NCBI GenBank assembly: GCA_019009955.1
Contig: CM032228.1
Location: 75,433,501-75,497,500, forward strand
Length of the DNA stretch: 64,000 nucleotides
Direction: 5' to 3'
Source: Riptortus pedestris
Lineage: Eukaryota > Arthropoda > Insecta > Hemiptera > Alydidae
In this document: positions 58,528 through 64,000 of the stretch, in pieces
Numbering within the stretch: the first letter of the stretch is position 1
Layout: every line of letters begins with the position of its first letter
The notes under the pieces: model-generated
The model's input: the letters and a program-made list of their open reading frames with translations, nothing else
Database searches by the model: none
What the model was told of the DNA's origin: nothing
Made by a program: the position numbers and the translations under genes

Positions 58528-61500
58528 TGTTTATATAATAAAATATGATAATAAATATAATGATATGGATTTTACTGATATTAAAATTAGAAATTAAAAT
58601 TAGTTCTTTAACAAAAACAAAAATGAGAAAAATGAGAGAGAAAAGAAAAAAAAATTTGTGAAATTCTAAAATTAAATATCAAATGTGTCTGGTGTTGTAC
58701 CTCAAGTCCTCTTGAAGTCCTGAAGGCCAAATATCTGTAGTGAGGGTGAGAATCGTAGTGAGTATTGAAATACTCCCGTTGTGAAGTTCTCCTGGTGAAT
58801 CTTCTTTCGAAGCGGCGTCAGTCTTCTTCAGCTGGGCTTCTGGCTTCTACTTTCAACGGTACGAGTCCCTGAACTTCGGGCGCCAACTAAATACTCGGCT
58901 ATCAGAAACTTCAAAAAAAACTTTATTGGTAATACCAGTACAAATTTAGAATAGTTACATAAATACAAGCAATTCGACTACTGAGACAGGAATGAGGAAT
59001 GGGAAAGAAGAGGAGAGGTATTTATACTAAATTATTGAAGAATGCTGAGTCGGCTGCTGAGGTGTCGTCTGGAGCTGTGGGAACGGTGGCTTTGGAGCTA
59101 TAACTGTCGTACATCAATGACGCATTCCTCTTTCTCGGTTTTAGTACAATCCTTGTCAACGTGTTTTCTCCCTTTCCTATGAACCATAGAACAGGCTTCT
59201 GCTCAAGGTGACAATTCCTGGCGTCCGTCGGTATGCAGCTTCTTTGTGGTATTGCTCTCATGTCCAACATCCAAAGGTATTACTTCGTTTCGCAAGATCA
59301 CAATTTGCTTACCCATGTGCAGGTCAATATCGTGGTCTATCATGAAGTCCGTACCGATGATCACTTCATCCATTATGTCAGCAACAACAAAGACATGTTC
59401 AGTGCTGATGTTGGCGATAGTCAGTCTCATCTTGGCTCTGCCGTAGACTGTGGCTGAATCCCCTATAGCAGTTCGCAGTCGTACGTTCTTTAACGGTTCC
59501 ACCTTTTACCAAATCGGGCCGAATGATGGACTGTGTCGCTCCCGTGTCTATGGTGAGGACCTACTTCCTTTCGTTGATGAGCCCACGAGCTGTAAGGTTG
59601 CAGTTCTTCTGTCGTATAATGGAAATGGAGATTGTGGAGCCATTGGTTTTAGGAGGTAGTTCTTGCCCCTCATTGCTAGCTTATTCTAGTTCTAGGTTAT
59701 TATTCTATTCTAGGTCGCCTCTCAATGACGAAATAGATCTCGACCTTTTCCTTGGCACTTTACAATTACGCTGAAAGTGGCCAACTCCACCGCAGTTGAA
59801 GCATTTGGCGTGCGATCTATTCATTTGCTCCTCCAGTATCCGCTTGACCACTGCTTCTATGTCACTCCTTTCGTCGCCTCTACTTTGTGTTTCAGCAACA
59901 AGTTGTCGCACGTTGTAGACTTATGGCTTTGAAATGACTTTAGTAGTCTCCTGAAATAGCGCATAAGAGTTAGTTTCGGCAAAGGATGATTCCTGCATAG
60001 CACACACCGCAAATTTAACATCTGGATCTCGTATAGCATTCACAAATGCTTCAATCTTAAACTGATCCAAGAACGCATGATTTTCACCTGGATAAGTCAG
60101 CTGTACCAGGCGTTCGATTTCCATGCCAAATCTTGCAGCGTCTCATTCGGTTTTTTGCACTCTGCCCCGAAATTCCATCCTGTACAGTTCTCGTTTATGT
60201 TCACCGCCGTACTTGCGCTGTAATGCCACCATTATGTCCTCATAATTGTTCCTGCAAGAGGATGGTAAACTTTCCAGGATTTCTGCAGCTTTTCCTTTCA
60301 GGGCCAAAATCAGTTCTATTGCTTTTTCTTTATTACCCCATCCAGTTTTGCCTCTGTCTCGAATTGGAACTTGAAGACACTAAATGGTACACTACCATCA
60401 AACGTTGGGGTCTTTATCTTGCTGGAATGTTCTGAAATGAGCCTCACCGGACCCTCTCGAACTTTTAGATACGAATACTGTGCGTCAGCACTGGGGAAAT
60501 CTGCTAAGTTACGTGGGCCTGCGTGGCGGGCCTCTTTTTCCAAGAGCAACAAAAGCGGACACACACCACGGCCCCTTTGGAGACTCCGCTCGTTAGCGAG
60601 TAGAGGCTCAGATCAATGTGTCGTGAATATTAACTGAAGGGTGGCCTTGTAGGATGGGTGGTGTAGATGGATAGAGGGGGAGGGGGTAGGTGTGATATTA
60701 GCTGTAGTAACCTCTCAGCAGGGGAAACTAAATCCTAGTGATTACGCCCAAGGTGAGGCCACAAAAGCCTCCACACTAACAGAAAACACACATGATGATT
60801 CTTCTTATGAAACTCTAAAGAGTTCTCAGCATTTCGGGTACCACCATACTTTTGTAGATTTAAACTGTTTCTACCCCTCTTGTGTTAAGTAAATTTCCCT
60901 TTTCGAGTACACCTCTATGTCCTTCAACAGTCAAATTGATTCGTCGAGGTTTCTTGCTCATATAAGTACAACATCATGACAATGTCTTGTCACAGTGCCT
61001 CAGTAAAATGTCATCATTTACCTTTCAGTAATTGCTGAGGTGTACGCGAAGCCAAAAATGGGATGATGATATGTCACATGCCACAGTATTCAGCTCGAAC
61101 ATAAGGATTAGAGACCTTTATGACTATCGCCATAAATAGTGCAGATATAAAAATGGGTGAATATTGGCTGTTATAGCATAAACATGGCATCTAAAGTTCA
61201 AAAACTATTTTAGCAGGCGTCTTTCTGGAGCTTAGATCCATCTCCATGGATGCCGTTGAAAGTTACCATATCTGAAAAAAAAACAACCCGCAATTTTTCC
61301 TCATGATGATTCATAAAGATGGCGTGGTGAGGGATAACATATGCTGATGGAAAAGTTGTAGAAGTCATATACCATGGGTTTTATAATTGTTAACCCTCCG
61401 TTGGGCGCAGCTGGCCTGAGAGGCCAGGAAAACATACTTTTTGATGTCCCGCCTCATCCTGATTCCCCTCTGAGGCGCCATTCCCAGTAGTTTCCTGATT

Positions 61501-64000
61501 CGTGTTCATGCTTAGAATCCAGTACTTTAGTCTATTTTCAACCTTCTTCCGGCCCGTCTGGCCCCTAGGTGGCTTGTGAGGCCGACTGCGCCCATTTGCA
61601 TCTTAATTTCTAAGATGAGTTTTTTTCAAGATATATCTATTGCAATCGTTCCTTTTTCTAAGATTAATGCTATTCTGTACGGAAGTTTGTCGATATCTTG
61701 AGAAATAAATGCTAGGTCTAACTCTGACCTCTCAGGCCGGATCGCATGATCAATTTTACTTGTTTTAGTTTAAGCCTGATTCTATTCTAATAAAGTCATT
61801 ATTTCGCGTTCTAAATAGTATATTTCTTTTCCTTAGATCCTAGCGAAGTCTGTCCTACCGGCGTTTTAAATTAAAATTAATTAGGTGGGAAGTGGGGGGC
61901 TAAAATATGTTGGTGGCCTCTCAGGCCGGGTGCTCATATTTTGTTTCGCTCTGAGGTGCGGCCGACGGAGGGTTAATGAAGTCGCAGTATTTCGATTTTC
62001 GTGACTATTTTTGCTTTGTTGTGTCTCTAGACTCTGAAGCTATACAATATCAGAGCTTTTGAAGATTAAAATAAAACTGGTTGCTTAAAAGGTTGGGATA
62101 CTACATATCTACCTGTTGGTGTTCGAACTAGCAGACCAAGTGTCCTGAAGACAGAAGGAAAGCTAGGTGTTAACTGAGGCCGGCTTCTTGGGGAGTAATG
62201 TCATGTTGGCCGTAGAATCGTCTCGCAGGCAAGGGAAACTAGATCATCGTGATTACAATTGGAGAGCGGTCCCAAAATCGTCTTTGCTTAGAGAAATCGA
62301 ACACTGAACACATATTGCACATCACGACAGATACAGAAACATAAAAAAGTAGGCCTTAAATCTTACTGCAAATATCCATCAAAACGAGGAATAACTAAAA
62401 TAATTTGTAGAAAGCTCTTGTTACAAATACAAAATATCTCATAGAAGTAGCTATTATCAAAACGATGTGATAAAAACTCATGTAATCATCTCCCCAGAGT
62501 CAGATTTTAAAAACTGTATTTGTGCGTAAAGTTTGTAATTTTCTATCGCCTGAGGAAGGTGGCCGTAGAGCTACCATAAATTTGGAGAAGGAAGCAGGTT
62601 CGGAAGAACATTCAACCCAGCGAGGAAGTCTGCGAAACTACATAACTTATAAATTGTTTTTGACAGATATTTTCTGAGAAAAATTAGTTAGTGAGGTTAG
62701 GCTCTGGTTCACAAAACTTTTAATCACATGTCAATCAATCCTACTTAAGAGTTGACGAAAAAATAGATATTGTAGATAGATTTGTTTCTTAACGGAATAG
62801 CAGTGACAATTTTTATTTGCCCATTACTAAAATATTTATAAGAAACGTTTTACAATTTTAGTATATGTACCGCCGAAGCGAGTACAATGACACTGAACAG
62901 ACATATGACCACGTCTTATATGGCTGTACATTACTTGACGGACCAAGAACAAAACTCATCAAGTATATTACTTTACAAAACGGAACTTGGCCGACGGACA
63001 AACCGAAACTTTTACTCAAATTCAACAAGGGATTTAATACATTTATTCAAGATTTGGACACCATTTTGTAGATATACACCTACTGTTGTACACATATGTA
63101 ATGTTTACATGTTTTATTTTTTTTACTTTTTTTTTTGTTTTTATTTAATTAATAAATTAATTAAATAGAAACAAAAAAAAGTAAGTTCTATAATGTTTAT
63201 AATTATTATATAAGAAATATTATAATGTAATGATAAAATCTGTGTAGTATCCAAAGGATGGAGCACACAACATTTAAATAAATTCCCACGTTAGAGGGAT
63301 ACTTTGAAGGAAAAAAAAAGAAACGTTTTACAGAAAAATAATGAACATGTTCGTCAACATCCCAAGCCAGTCCAGGAATATATGAAGTTGCGGGGGGGGG
63401 GGGGGTCAAGGAAAGGATTATGATATTAAAATTTTCTTTTTTTTCTATGAGTATGTTTAAAACATGAGATGCAGTTCCATTAATTAAATATCGCATGGCA
63501 AGAAATCTGGAGTTTCTGAAAAATGTAAACTAAAAGATACAAATGCCTAGGCCATTGTTAGAGTTTGTAAAAACCGTATAGAATAACAATCTCAGGACAT
63601 TAAATTTGTGTTATGATCAGTTATATTTTTCGAACCAATTCATAATTAAGAAGATATATGGAATTTTCGATTTTACCCCCTACCCTCCCCCATTCCTAAT
63701 TGTAACCTCTACCACATGAACATTGATTACCGCTTGAAAATTAATGTTTTCTGAAAATTTCACCACACTTTTTGTTCCTCGTGGAATTTCAACAATATTT
63801 TAAAAAAAACTGTTAATAAAATTTTGTTGGGTTGAAAATATGGTCTACCCCTCAGAGGTGGTATGCAACAGCTAATAACCCAAAAGATTTTAATATTATA
63901 ACGTAATCTGTATAAAATATGTTTTAATATCTAAAAGATGATCTCATTACTAACGTATGTCTTTTATTTTTCAGATTATTACTACAATGTACAAAATCAT
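45943..64000 (+). CDS. Odorant receptor B (7tm_6 family), five coding exons, truncated by window edge
   Basis: Paralogue of receptor A, in the same orientation with starts 28 kb apart. Coding exons: 45991-46865, 46946-47045, 50424-50525, 51722-51880 and 63975 to beyond 64000, all with GT/AG borders and the same phases as receptor A. The visible part gives 420 codons. It retains the family signature (LHYCRYGED, DVLYSTPWYNCD, NTRKPIILKTVLLDF). In the start frame an in-frame TAG lies upstream in the leader, so ATG 45991 is the first usable start. Intron 4 is about 12.1 kb because nested LTR elements, a piggyBac MITE and repeats lie in it; intron 2 (3.4 kb) contains a mariner relic. No coding damage is visible. 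Expected to pair with Orco in olfactory neurons; the ligand is unknown. Confidence 0.88.
45951..46001 (+). promoter_or_regulatory. Upstream ORF overlapping receptor B start codon
   Basis: A 16-codon frame starting MEIAWKYK and ending TGA at 45999-46001, overlapping the receptor ATG (45991) in another frame, as in receptor A. The N-terminal residues agree between paralogues but the C-termini diverge. Confidence 0.5.
45991..46865 (+). CDS. Receptor B exon 1
   Basis: 291 codons plus two bases; donor GTAAGC at 46866. Contains VDVDAS-like IDVDASELVVNPYLPSF, matching VDVDASKEVVNPYLPSF in receptor A. Confidence 0.9.
46946..47045 (+). CDS. Receptor B exon 2
   Basis: 100 bases after TTTTTAG, donor GTAAGT. 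Encodes ELKKSFDEFTGLTLFLIISL and a hydrophobic continuation. Confidence 0.9.
47157..47600 (-). repeat. HINE-like repeat, degenerate, in receptor B intron 2
   Basis: ATCCGTCAAGCAGGGACAAT then AAATTTCCCGCGTAA matches the hairpin end and subterminal motif in minus orientation with several changes. The remainder is poorly conserved; the right edge is arbitrary. Confidence 0.45.
47601..48729. other. Intron 2 sequence, unassigned
   Basis: 48000-48720 is less AT-rich than surrounding DNA and open on both strands over 48390-48714, but I recognise no protein. It precedes the mariner relic and may include its decayed body. Confidence 0.35.
48730..48939 (+). pseudogene. Mariner/Tc1 transposase C-terminal relic
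   Basis: A stop-free stretch of 69 codons then TAA: APCDFYLFPKVKSALKGTRF, a helix region, and FEQWKVRMERCRDKGGVYIE GDNK. The D-F-x-L-F-P-K-x-K...L-K-G...R-F core and the terminal W...R...C...G.Y.EGD are typical of mariner-family transposases; the third catalytic Asp lies in the CDF motif. Upstream catalytic regions are not recognisable, so this is a fragment. Confidence 0.75.
48965..49006. repeat. Likely right terminal repeat of the mariner relic
   Basis: CAGCGTCAGTCTCGTTATTT AATAGCCACACCCC then GTA follows the transposase stop by about 30 bases and resembles mariner terminal repeats in form. The matching left end was not located. Confidence 0.45.
49007..50029. other. Intron 2 sequence, no feature
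   Basis: AT-rich; no gene or recognisable element. Confidence 0.4.
50030..50335 (+). repeat. HINE-like repeat in receptor B intron 2
   Basis: AAATATCTCCGTT, the TTTTTGGTTTTCAGCC segment and the end CGTAGTTTACGTAGCCTCTG TCTGACGGACTG, a hairpin end with substitutions. The left block is missing. Confidence 0.55.
50424..50525 (+). CDS. Receptor B exon 3
   Basis: 34 codons after TTTACAG, donor GTGAGT; contains LYYVLHYCRYGED. Confidence 0.9.
50590..50715 (+). repeat. HINE-like left-block fragment in receptor B intron 3
   Basis: GAAATCATGTATTGAGGTCG, then CCCATCGACCTACATATGAG ATGACGAATATGAGATCCGT. Truncated at both ends. Confidence 0.5.
50716..51721. other. Rest of receptor B intron 3
   Basis: No gene. 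A 65-codon minus-strand frame at 50866-51063 lacks any domain. GTCCGACCACTACATATAAA CACA at 50769 and its inverse TGTGTTTACATGTAGTGGCC GGAC at 51252 form a long inverted repeat, possibly the ends of an unidentified transposon of about 500 bp. Confidence 0.45.
51722..51880 (+). CDS. Receptor B exon 4 (family signature)
   Basis: 53 codons after TTTCCAG, donor GTAGGT. Contains YSTPWYNCD and NTRKPIILKT. Confidence 0.92.
51881..52180. other. Start of receptor B intron 4
   Basis: AT-rich sequence without recognisable features. Confidence 0.4.
52181..52430 (+). repeat. HINE-like right-block fragment
   Basis: TTAATGGCTGAAATTCGACC, AAATATCTCCGTTCTTATGA GCCG and TTTCAGTATACCCCTC follow the family order. 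No ends preserved. Confidence 0.5.
52448..52956 (-). repeat. LTR of the outer gypsy-type element
   Basis: On the minus strand it begins TGTTGAGAAAATTAAATACA right after a purine-rich tract (GTGGGCGGCAG) and contains a TATATATAAGCG box with an initiator-like region downstream. It probably ends ...GAACTCACA at 52448. Boundaries are inferred from TG...CA ends because the partner LTR is missing. Confidence 0.55.
52968..53370 (-). pseudogene. Outer element integrase C-terminal tail
   Basis: The frame 53186-52968 encodes NPQRKKGLSPKLQTHWEGPY then KVIKRLNDVVYWIQR and KVFFVERLAKYG, the GPY/F-type module that ends gypsy integrases and binds DNA. The preceding 53370-53187 is open in more than one frame and carries a TAA/frameshift just before it. 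Inactive. Confidence 0.75.
53373..53592 (-). repeat. 3' LTR of the inner element
   Basis: On the minus strand starts AGTTATAGCTCCAAAGCCAC and ends TATTTAGT. The AGT...AGT-type ends are similar to those of several errantiviruses. One base differs from the 5' LTR. Confidence 0.9.
53593..53604 (-). promoter_or_regulatory. Polypurine tract of the inner element
   Basis: GGCAGGGGGG directly before the 3' LTR on the minus strand, the expected site for plus-strand DNA priming. Confidence 0.75.
53635..55185 (-). CDS. Inner element env (baculovirus F / errantivirus envelope type)
   Basis: 516 codons without interruption. A hydrophobic N-terminus (about residues 5-20) could be a signal peptide. RRKR at residues 104-107 is a furin-type cleavage site, followed at once by GIINGLGSAIKWLTG and NMDAQD, the fusion-peptide region typical of the F-like envelope family. 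Several Asn glycosylation sites follow, then a hydrophobic membrane anchor at about 455-473 and a 43-residue tail. Such proteins mediate membrane fusion in infectious errantiviruses. The start overlaps the end of the integrase frame by 68 bases; env of such elements is usually made from a spliced RNA. The open frame fits a young insertion; whether it is expressed is unknown. Confidence 0.85.
   Translation of the reverse strand: MEIQIWHLALWFLQTLTQTLQYDVTDISKTPGILPIKLPDSYALDKYYTLTHYINYTHLYTELLDTEQILPKFKDLKTQDVTNRLLQFTKNKLKTIFNINTNPRRKRGIINGLGSAIKWLTGNMDAQDKQYYDKVINTIQTNSYHIEHNIERQTVYNKNLINTLKHDIDGLNRNNDRSLTLINSMDNDERHIHLTELYIILNYIYIRINELENSIDMCKMGIAHSSLISQIEVKTLSKLISTNLELLWMTSKIHCAINKGVLHFFVSLPLHSKRYTTYYLLQAPIIHNKQQISTIAPYTTILSNNTDIFLANCTFILNNYYCNQIRTISDSCISQLLLGNPQKCVTTSVHSDSFIKYIADVDLYLSFKTSYMHISDITTPIFLPTTALIKLQNNESILECPQPRTEVIDTEILYFEHSPQHIKQFNITFDHLDTPRIENISIEPLEFISLDYTQVILYVIVLYLFIFNVLILVKQCKSMCLERQPPHQNPSTDDISLEATPATVPRRIFDLWRLPS
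55118..56416 (-). pseudogene. Inner element integrase, frameshifted
   Basis: The first part (to 55873) has the zinc-binding H-H-C-C region (YHLGKTFHRGG ... CDTCRR) and the first catalytic Asp in ITLVDTFSKRF. A one-base difference in the T/A run near 55899-55904 shifts the frame; the second part (55852-55118) has the second Asp in IKMDNGKEFKN. Where the third catalytic residue is expected (G..ER.HSTL in the family), the sequence reads GLLNRIHSTMIE, so the Glu appears replaced by Asn. The C-terminal region follows and overlaps env. Probably not functional as read; a homopolymer sequencing error could explain the shift but not the Glu change. Confidence 0.8.
56504..57328 (-). pseudogene. Inner element pol start: protease motif then Asn-rich frame, RT absent
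   Basis: Open in the -1 frame relative to gag from 57328. WLIDTGSAKNHI (DTG at 57215-57223) is a retroviral-type protease active site. Instead of continuing into RT, the frame becomes rich in Asn, Ser, Asp and Lys (about residues 35-190) with long Asn runs encoded by AAT/AAC, then a charged KKKKVKIKSKK stretch, ending at TAG 56504-56506. The frame resumes beyond that stop to 56294. No YxDD or RNase H motif is present. The Asn-rich part may be expanded trinucleotide sequence filling an RT deletion. Confidence 0.75.
57283..58476 (-). CDS. Inner element gag
   Basis: 397 codons, uninterrupted. The N-terminal two thirds are predicted helical capsid-like (YALTKKDYDHIPPYDGNPED then LIYFSKAVQAVF). 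The C-terminal third is rich in Arg, Pro and His (RRYEPTPRYDSFRHDRQ) with no CCHC knuckle, as in errantivirus Gag proteins, where the basic tail binds RNA. Just before the end, CAAAAAC (plus strand 57310-57316) is a plausible -1 slippage site leading into the protease frame. Confidence 0.8.
   Translation of the reverse strand: MTHLQERLTQNRHISVNELTEALENMQPSEPKRTITYALTKKDYDHIPPYDGNPEDLIYFSKAVQAVFENTCTVDNTLGSQNHARLLTKVKARLTGNARHCLLTNDFNSIPELLNYLKKSFRDSRTIEQLSTELINITPLFHEHPIQFVDRVASKRALIFSRIKMDDNPDTRNYIRYKDNEIVHHVTTHLHPNLCDFIKHMKLDSLDDIRNALQNEASHIVERLYGERRHSYNKPRYPQKRDDFHRPRHNNAPTFPSNIPHYQRPRRYEPTPRYDSFRHDRQFDTGPFTNEPRRSYDWKPPHWEKPAQLPTPHYPQMPHNQDWDTQRQSPFFNRPRSPPRKDSQNTVSVRTVRSNPQRVNHITDDDRLTRLETRMSSLMDKFDHFLDKNGLEPPPNI
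58483..58523. repeat. (TA)n tract in the inner element leader
   Basis: TA run 6 bases upstream (minus sense) of the gag start. Confidence 0.95.
58866..58885 (-). promoter_or_regulatory. Primer-binding site of the inner element
   Basis: TGGCGCCCGAAGTTCAGGGA directly after the 5' LTR. TGGCGCCC is the start of a typical tRNA-Lys type primer site; the rest is not an exact match to one I can name. Confidence 0.75.
58886..59105 (-). repeat. 5' LTR of the inner element
   Basis: 220 bp, one difference from the 3' LTR. Contains TAGTATAAATACC on the minus strand, a likely TATA box. Confidence 0.9.
59203..59565 (-). pseudogene. Outer element aspartic protease
   Basis: The active site VLTIDTGATQSIIRPDL lies at about 59565-59515 in one frame; after a one-base shift, frame 59502 continues with LRTAIGDSATVYGR and EVIIGTDFMIDHDIDL, the flap and the I-I-G-x-D-F motif of gypsy proteases. 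The frameshift inactivates it. Confidence 0.75.
59705..60495 (-). pseudogene. Outer element gag (capsid and zinc knuckle)
   Basis: FKFQFETEAKLDG and TPTFDGSVPFSV (about 60440-60330), then in shifted frames LILALKGKAAEILESLPSS, YGGEHKRELYRMEFRGR and the helix MEIERLVQLTYPGEN. The end has CFNCGGVGHFQRNC, a CCHC knuckle at about 59798-59757. At least three frame changes. Starts abruptly at the HINE-like terminus near 60496. Confidence 0.75.
60496..60540 (+). repeat. Solo HINE-like right terminus
   Basis: GGGAAATCTGCTAAGTTACG TGGGCCTGCGTGGCGGGC matches the family right end (GGAAATCTGCTTAGTTTACG plus hairpin and GACGGAC) with changes that alter the hairpin. The rest of the element is not adjacent; gag sequence abuts it. 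Confidence 0.55.
60541..61389. other. Intron 4 sequence, no feature
   Basis: No gene or recognisable repeat. A 66-codon plus frame at 60692-60892 has no domain. Confidence 0.4.
61394..61972. mobile_element. piggyBac-type MITE (second type), complete
   Basis: Flanked by TTAA on both sides (61390-61393, 61973-61976). Terminal inverted repeats CCCTCCGTTGGGCGCA and CCCTCCGTCGGCCGCA (right end, reverse complement). Subterminal palindrome-like motifs GGCCTGAGAGGCC and GGCCTCTCAGGCC repeat at both ends, with a third near 61731. 579 bp, noncoding. TTAA duplication and CCC-type ends place it with piggyBac. Confidence 0.85.
61977..62640. other. Intron 4 sequence, no feature
   Basis: No supported gene or element. 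Confidence 0.4.
62641..62790 (+). repeat. HINE-like left-block fragment, degenerate
   Basis: GTGAGGTTAGGCTC...AAAACTTTTAATCACATGTC AATCAATCCTAC...GTTGACGAAA follows the left-block order with many substitutions. Confidence 0.35.
62860..63175 (+). pseudogene. LINE ORF2 C-terminal relic and tail
   Basis: 62865-63071 encodes EYNDTEQTYDHVLYGCTLLD then PRTKLIKYI, the His/Cys end of I/R1-type ORF2 proteins, ending TAG. It is followed by a T-rich 3' segment and an A-rich stretch near 63168-63180. The upstream part is absent. Confidence 0.6.
63176..63970. other. End of receptor B intron 4
   Basis: AT-rich, with a G run at 63392-63405 and a T-rich tract before the acceptor. No other feature. Confidence 0.4.
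63975..64000 (+). CDS. Receptor B exon 5, start only (window edge)
   Basis: TTATTTTTCAG acceptor, then codons IITTMYKI in phase 0, matching IISTMEKI at the start of receptor A exon 5. The stop is expected within about 25 bases beyond the window. Confidence 0.8.

Larger units (their letters stand above)
53373..59105 (-). mobile_element. Young env-bearing (errantivirus-like) LTR element lacking RT and RNase H
   Basis: 5733 bp with 220-bp LTRs that differ at one position (53420 versus 58933). Minus-strand order: LTR, PBS, leader with (TA)n, gag, protease start, Asn-rich frame, integrase, env, purine tract, LTR. The possible 4-bp target duplication is GTCA (53369-53372) versus GTCG (59106-59109), one mismatch. 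Pol is defective: no RT or RNase H motif exists between protease (57.2 kb) and integrase (56.3 kb), and integrase is frameshifted. Gag and env frames are whole. Near-identical LTRs mean recent insertion, so mobility in trans by related elements, or deletion after insertion, is implied. Inserted within the outer gypsy element, in receptor B intron 4, antisense to the gene. Confidence 0.85.
52448..60495 (-). mobile_element. Outer gypsy-type LTR element, decayed, with internal deletion
   Basis: Minus-strand order: gag with CCHC knuckle (about 60495-59705), aspartic protease (about 59560-59203), a 3' pol tail with an integrase C-terminal GPY-like module (53370-52968), and one LTR (52956-52448). 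The inner LTR element (53373-59105) interrupts it; removing that insertion joins the flanks in one frame. RT, RNase H and the integrase core are missing between protease and integrase tail, so this copy was already deleted or was non-autonomous. Gag and protease are frameshifted. The 5' LTR is absent: the element stops at a HINE-like terminus near 60496. Confidence 0.75.

Overview
This is an AT-rich animal nuclear sequence with spliced genes, many (TA)n microsatellites and dense transposon debris. The only host genes I can support are two insect odorant receptors (7tm_6 family). Insect receptors of this class, together with R1/I-type LINEs, Penelope-like elements, Helitrons, piggyBac and mariner relics and an env-bearing gypsy-type element, point to an insect. 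A hemipteran is my guess, but the sequence does not prove it.

Layout. 0-17 kb is intergenic repeat territory: a block (511-5930) with a second copy at 27.7-30.6 kb, a decayed LINE (5.56-6.87 kb), a mosaic of Penelope-like (GIY-YIG) fragments with a LINE scrap and a compact non-autonomous element nested in it (7.1-9.85 kb), Helitron 3' ends (10.77 and 12.27 kb), a second Penelope remnant with inverted flanking repeats (13.45-14.73 kb) and another LINE remnant (16.3-17.6 kb). 17.8-24.95 kb is odorant receptor A: five exons, 422 codons, all splice sites canonical. 25-35 kb is intergenic, with the second copy of the duplicated block, Helitron-like ends and a piggyBac-type MITE. 35.5-40.8 kb is a nearly full-length, lightly damaged R1/I-group LINE on the minus strand. 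41-43.3 kb holds Helitron ends and two copies of the compact element. 45.99 kb to the window edge is odorant receptor B, with the same five-exon structure. Its fourth intron is about 12.1 kb and its last exon starts 26 bases before the window ends.

That large intron contains two nested LTR elements on the minus strand. The outer one is a decayed gypsy-type element (gag, protease, integrase tail, one LTR). Inserted in it is a young env-bearing (errantivirus-like) element whose 220-bp LTRs differ at one base. The inner element keeps gag, a protease start and a full env frame, but the place expected for reverse transcriptase and RNase H holds only an Asn-rich low-complexity frame, and its integrase is frameshifted and lacks the expected catalytic Glu. 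It must have moved with enzymes supplied in trans, or lost RT after insertion.

The two receptors look like a tandem duplication: same intron phases, same 15-16-codon terminal exon, about 72 percent identity in exon 4 counted by eye, and in both a short upstream ORF of related sequence that overlaps the start codon. A repeat family with an internal (TA)n tract, inverted subterminal motifs and a hairpin near one end (HINE/DINE-like architecture) is scattered through the intergenic DNA and receptor introns.
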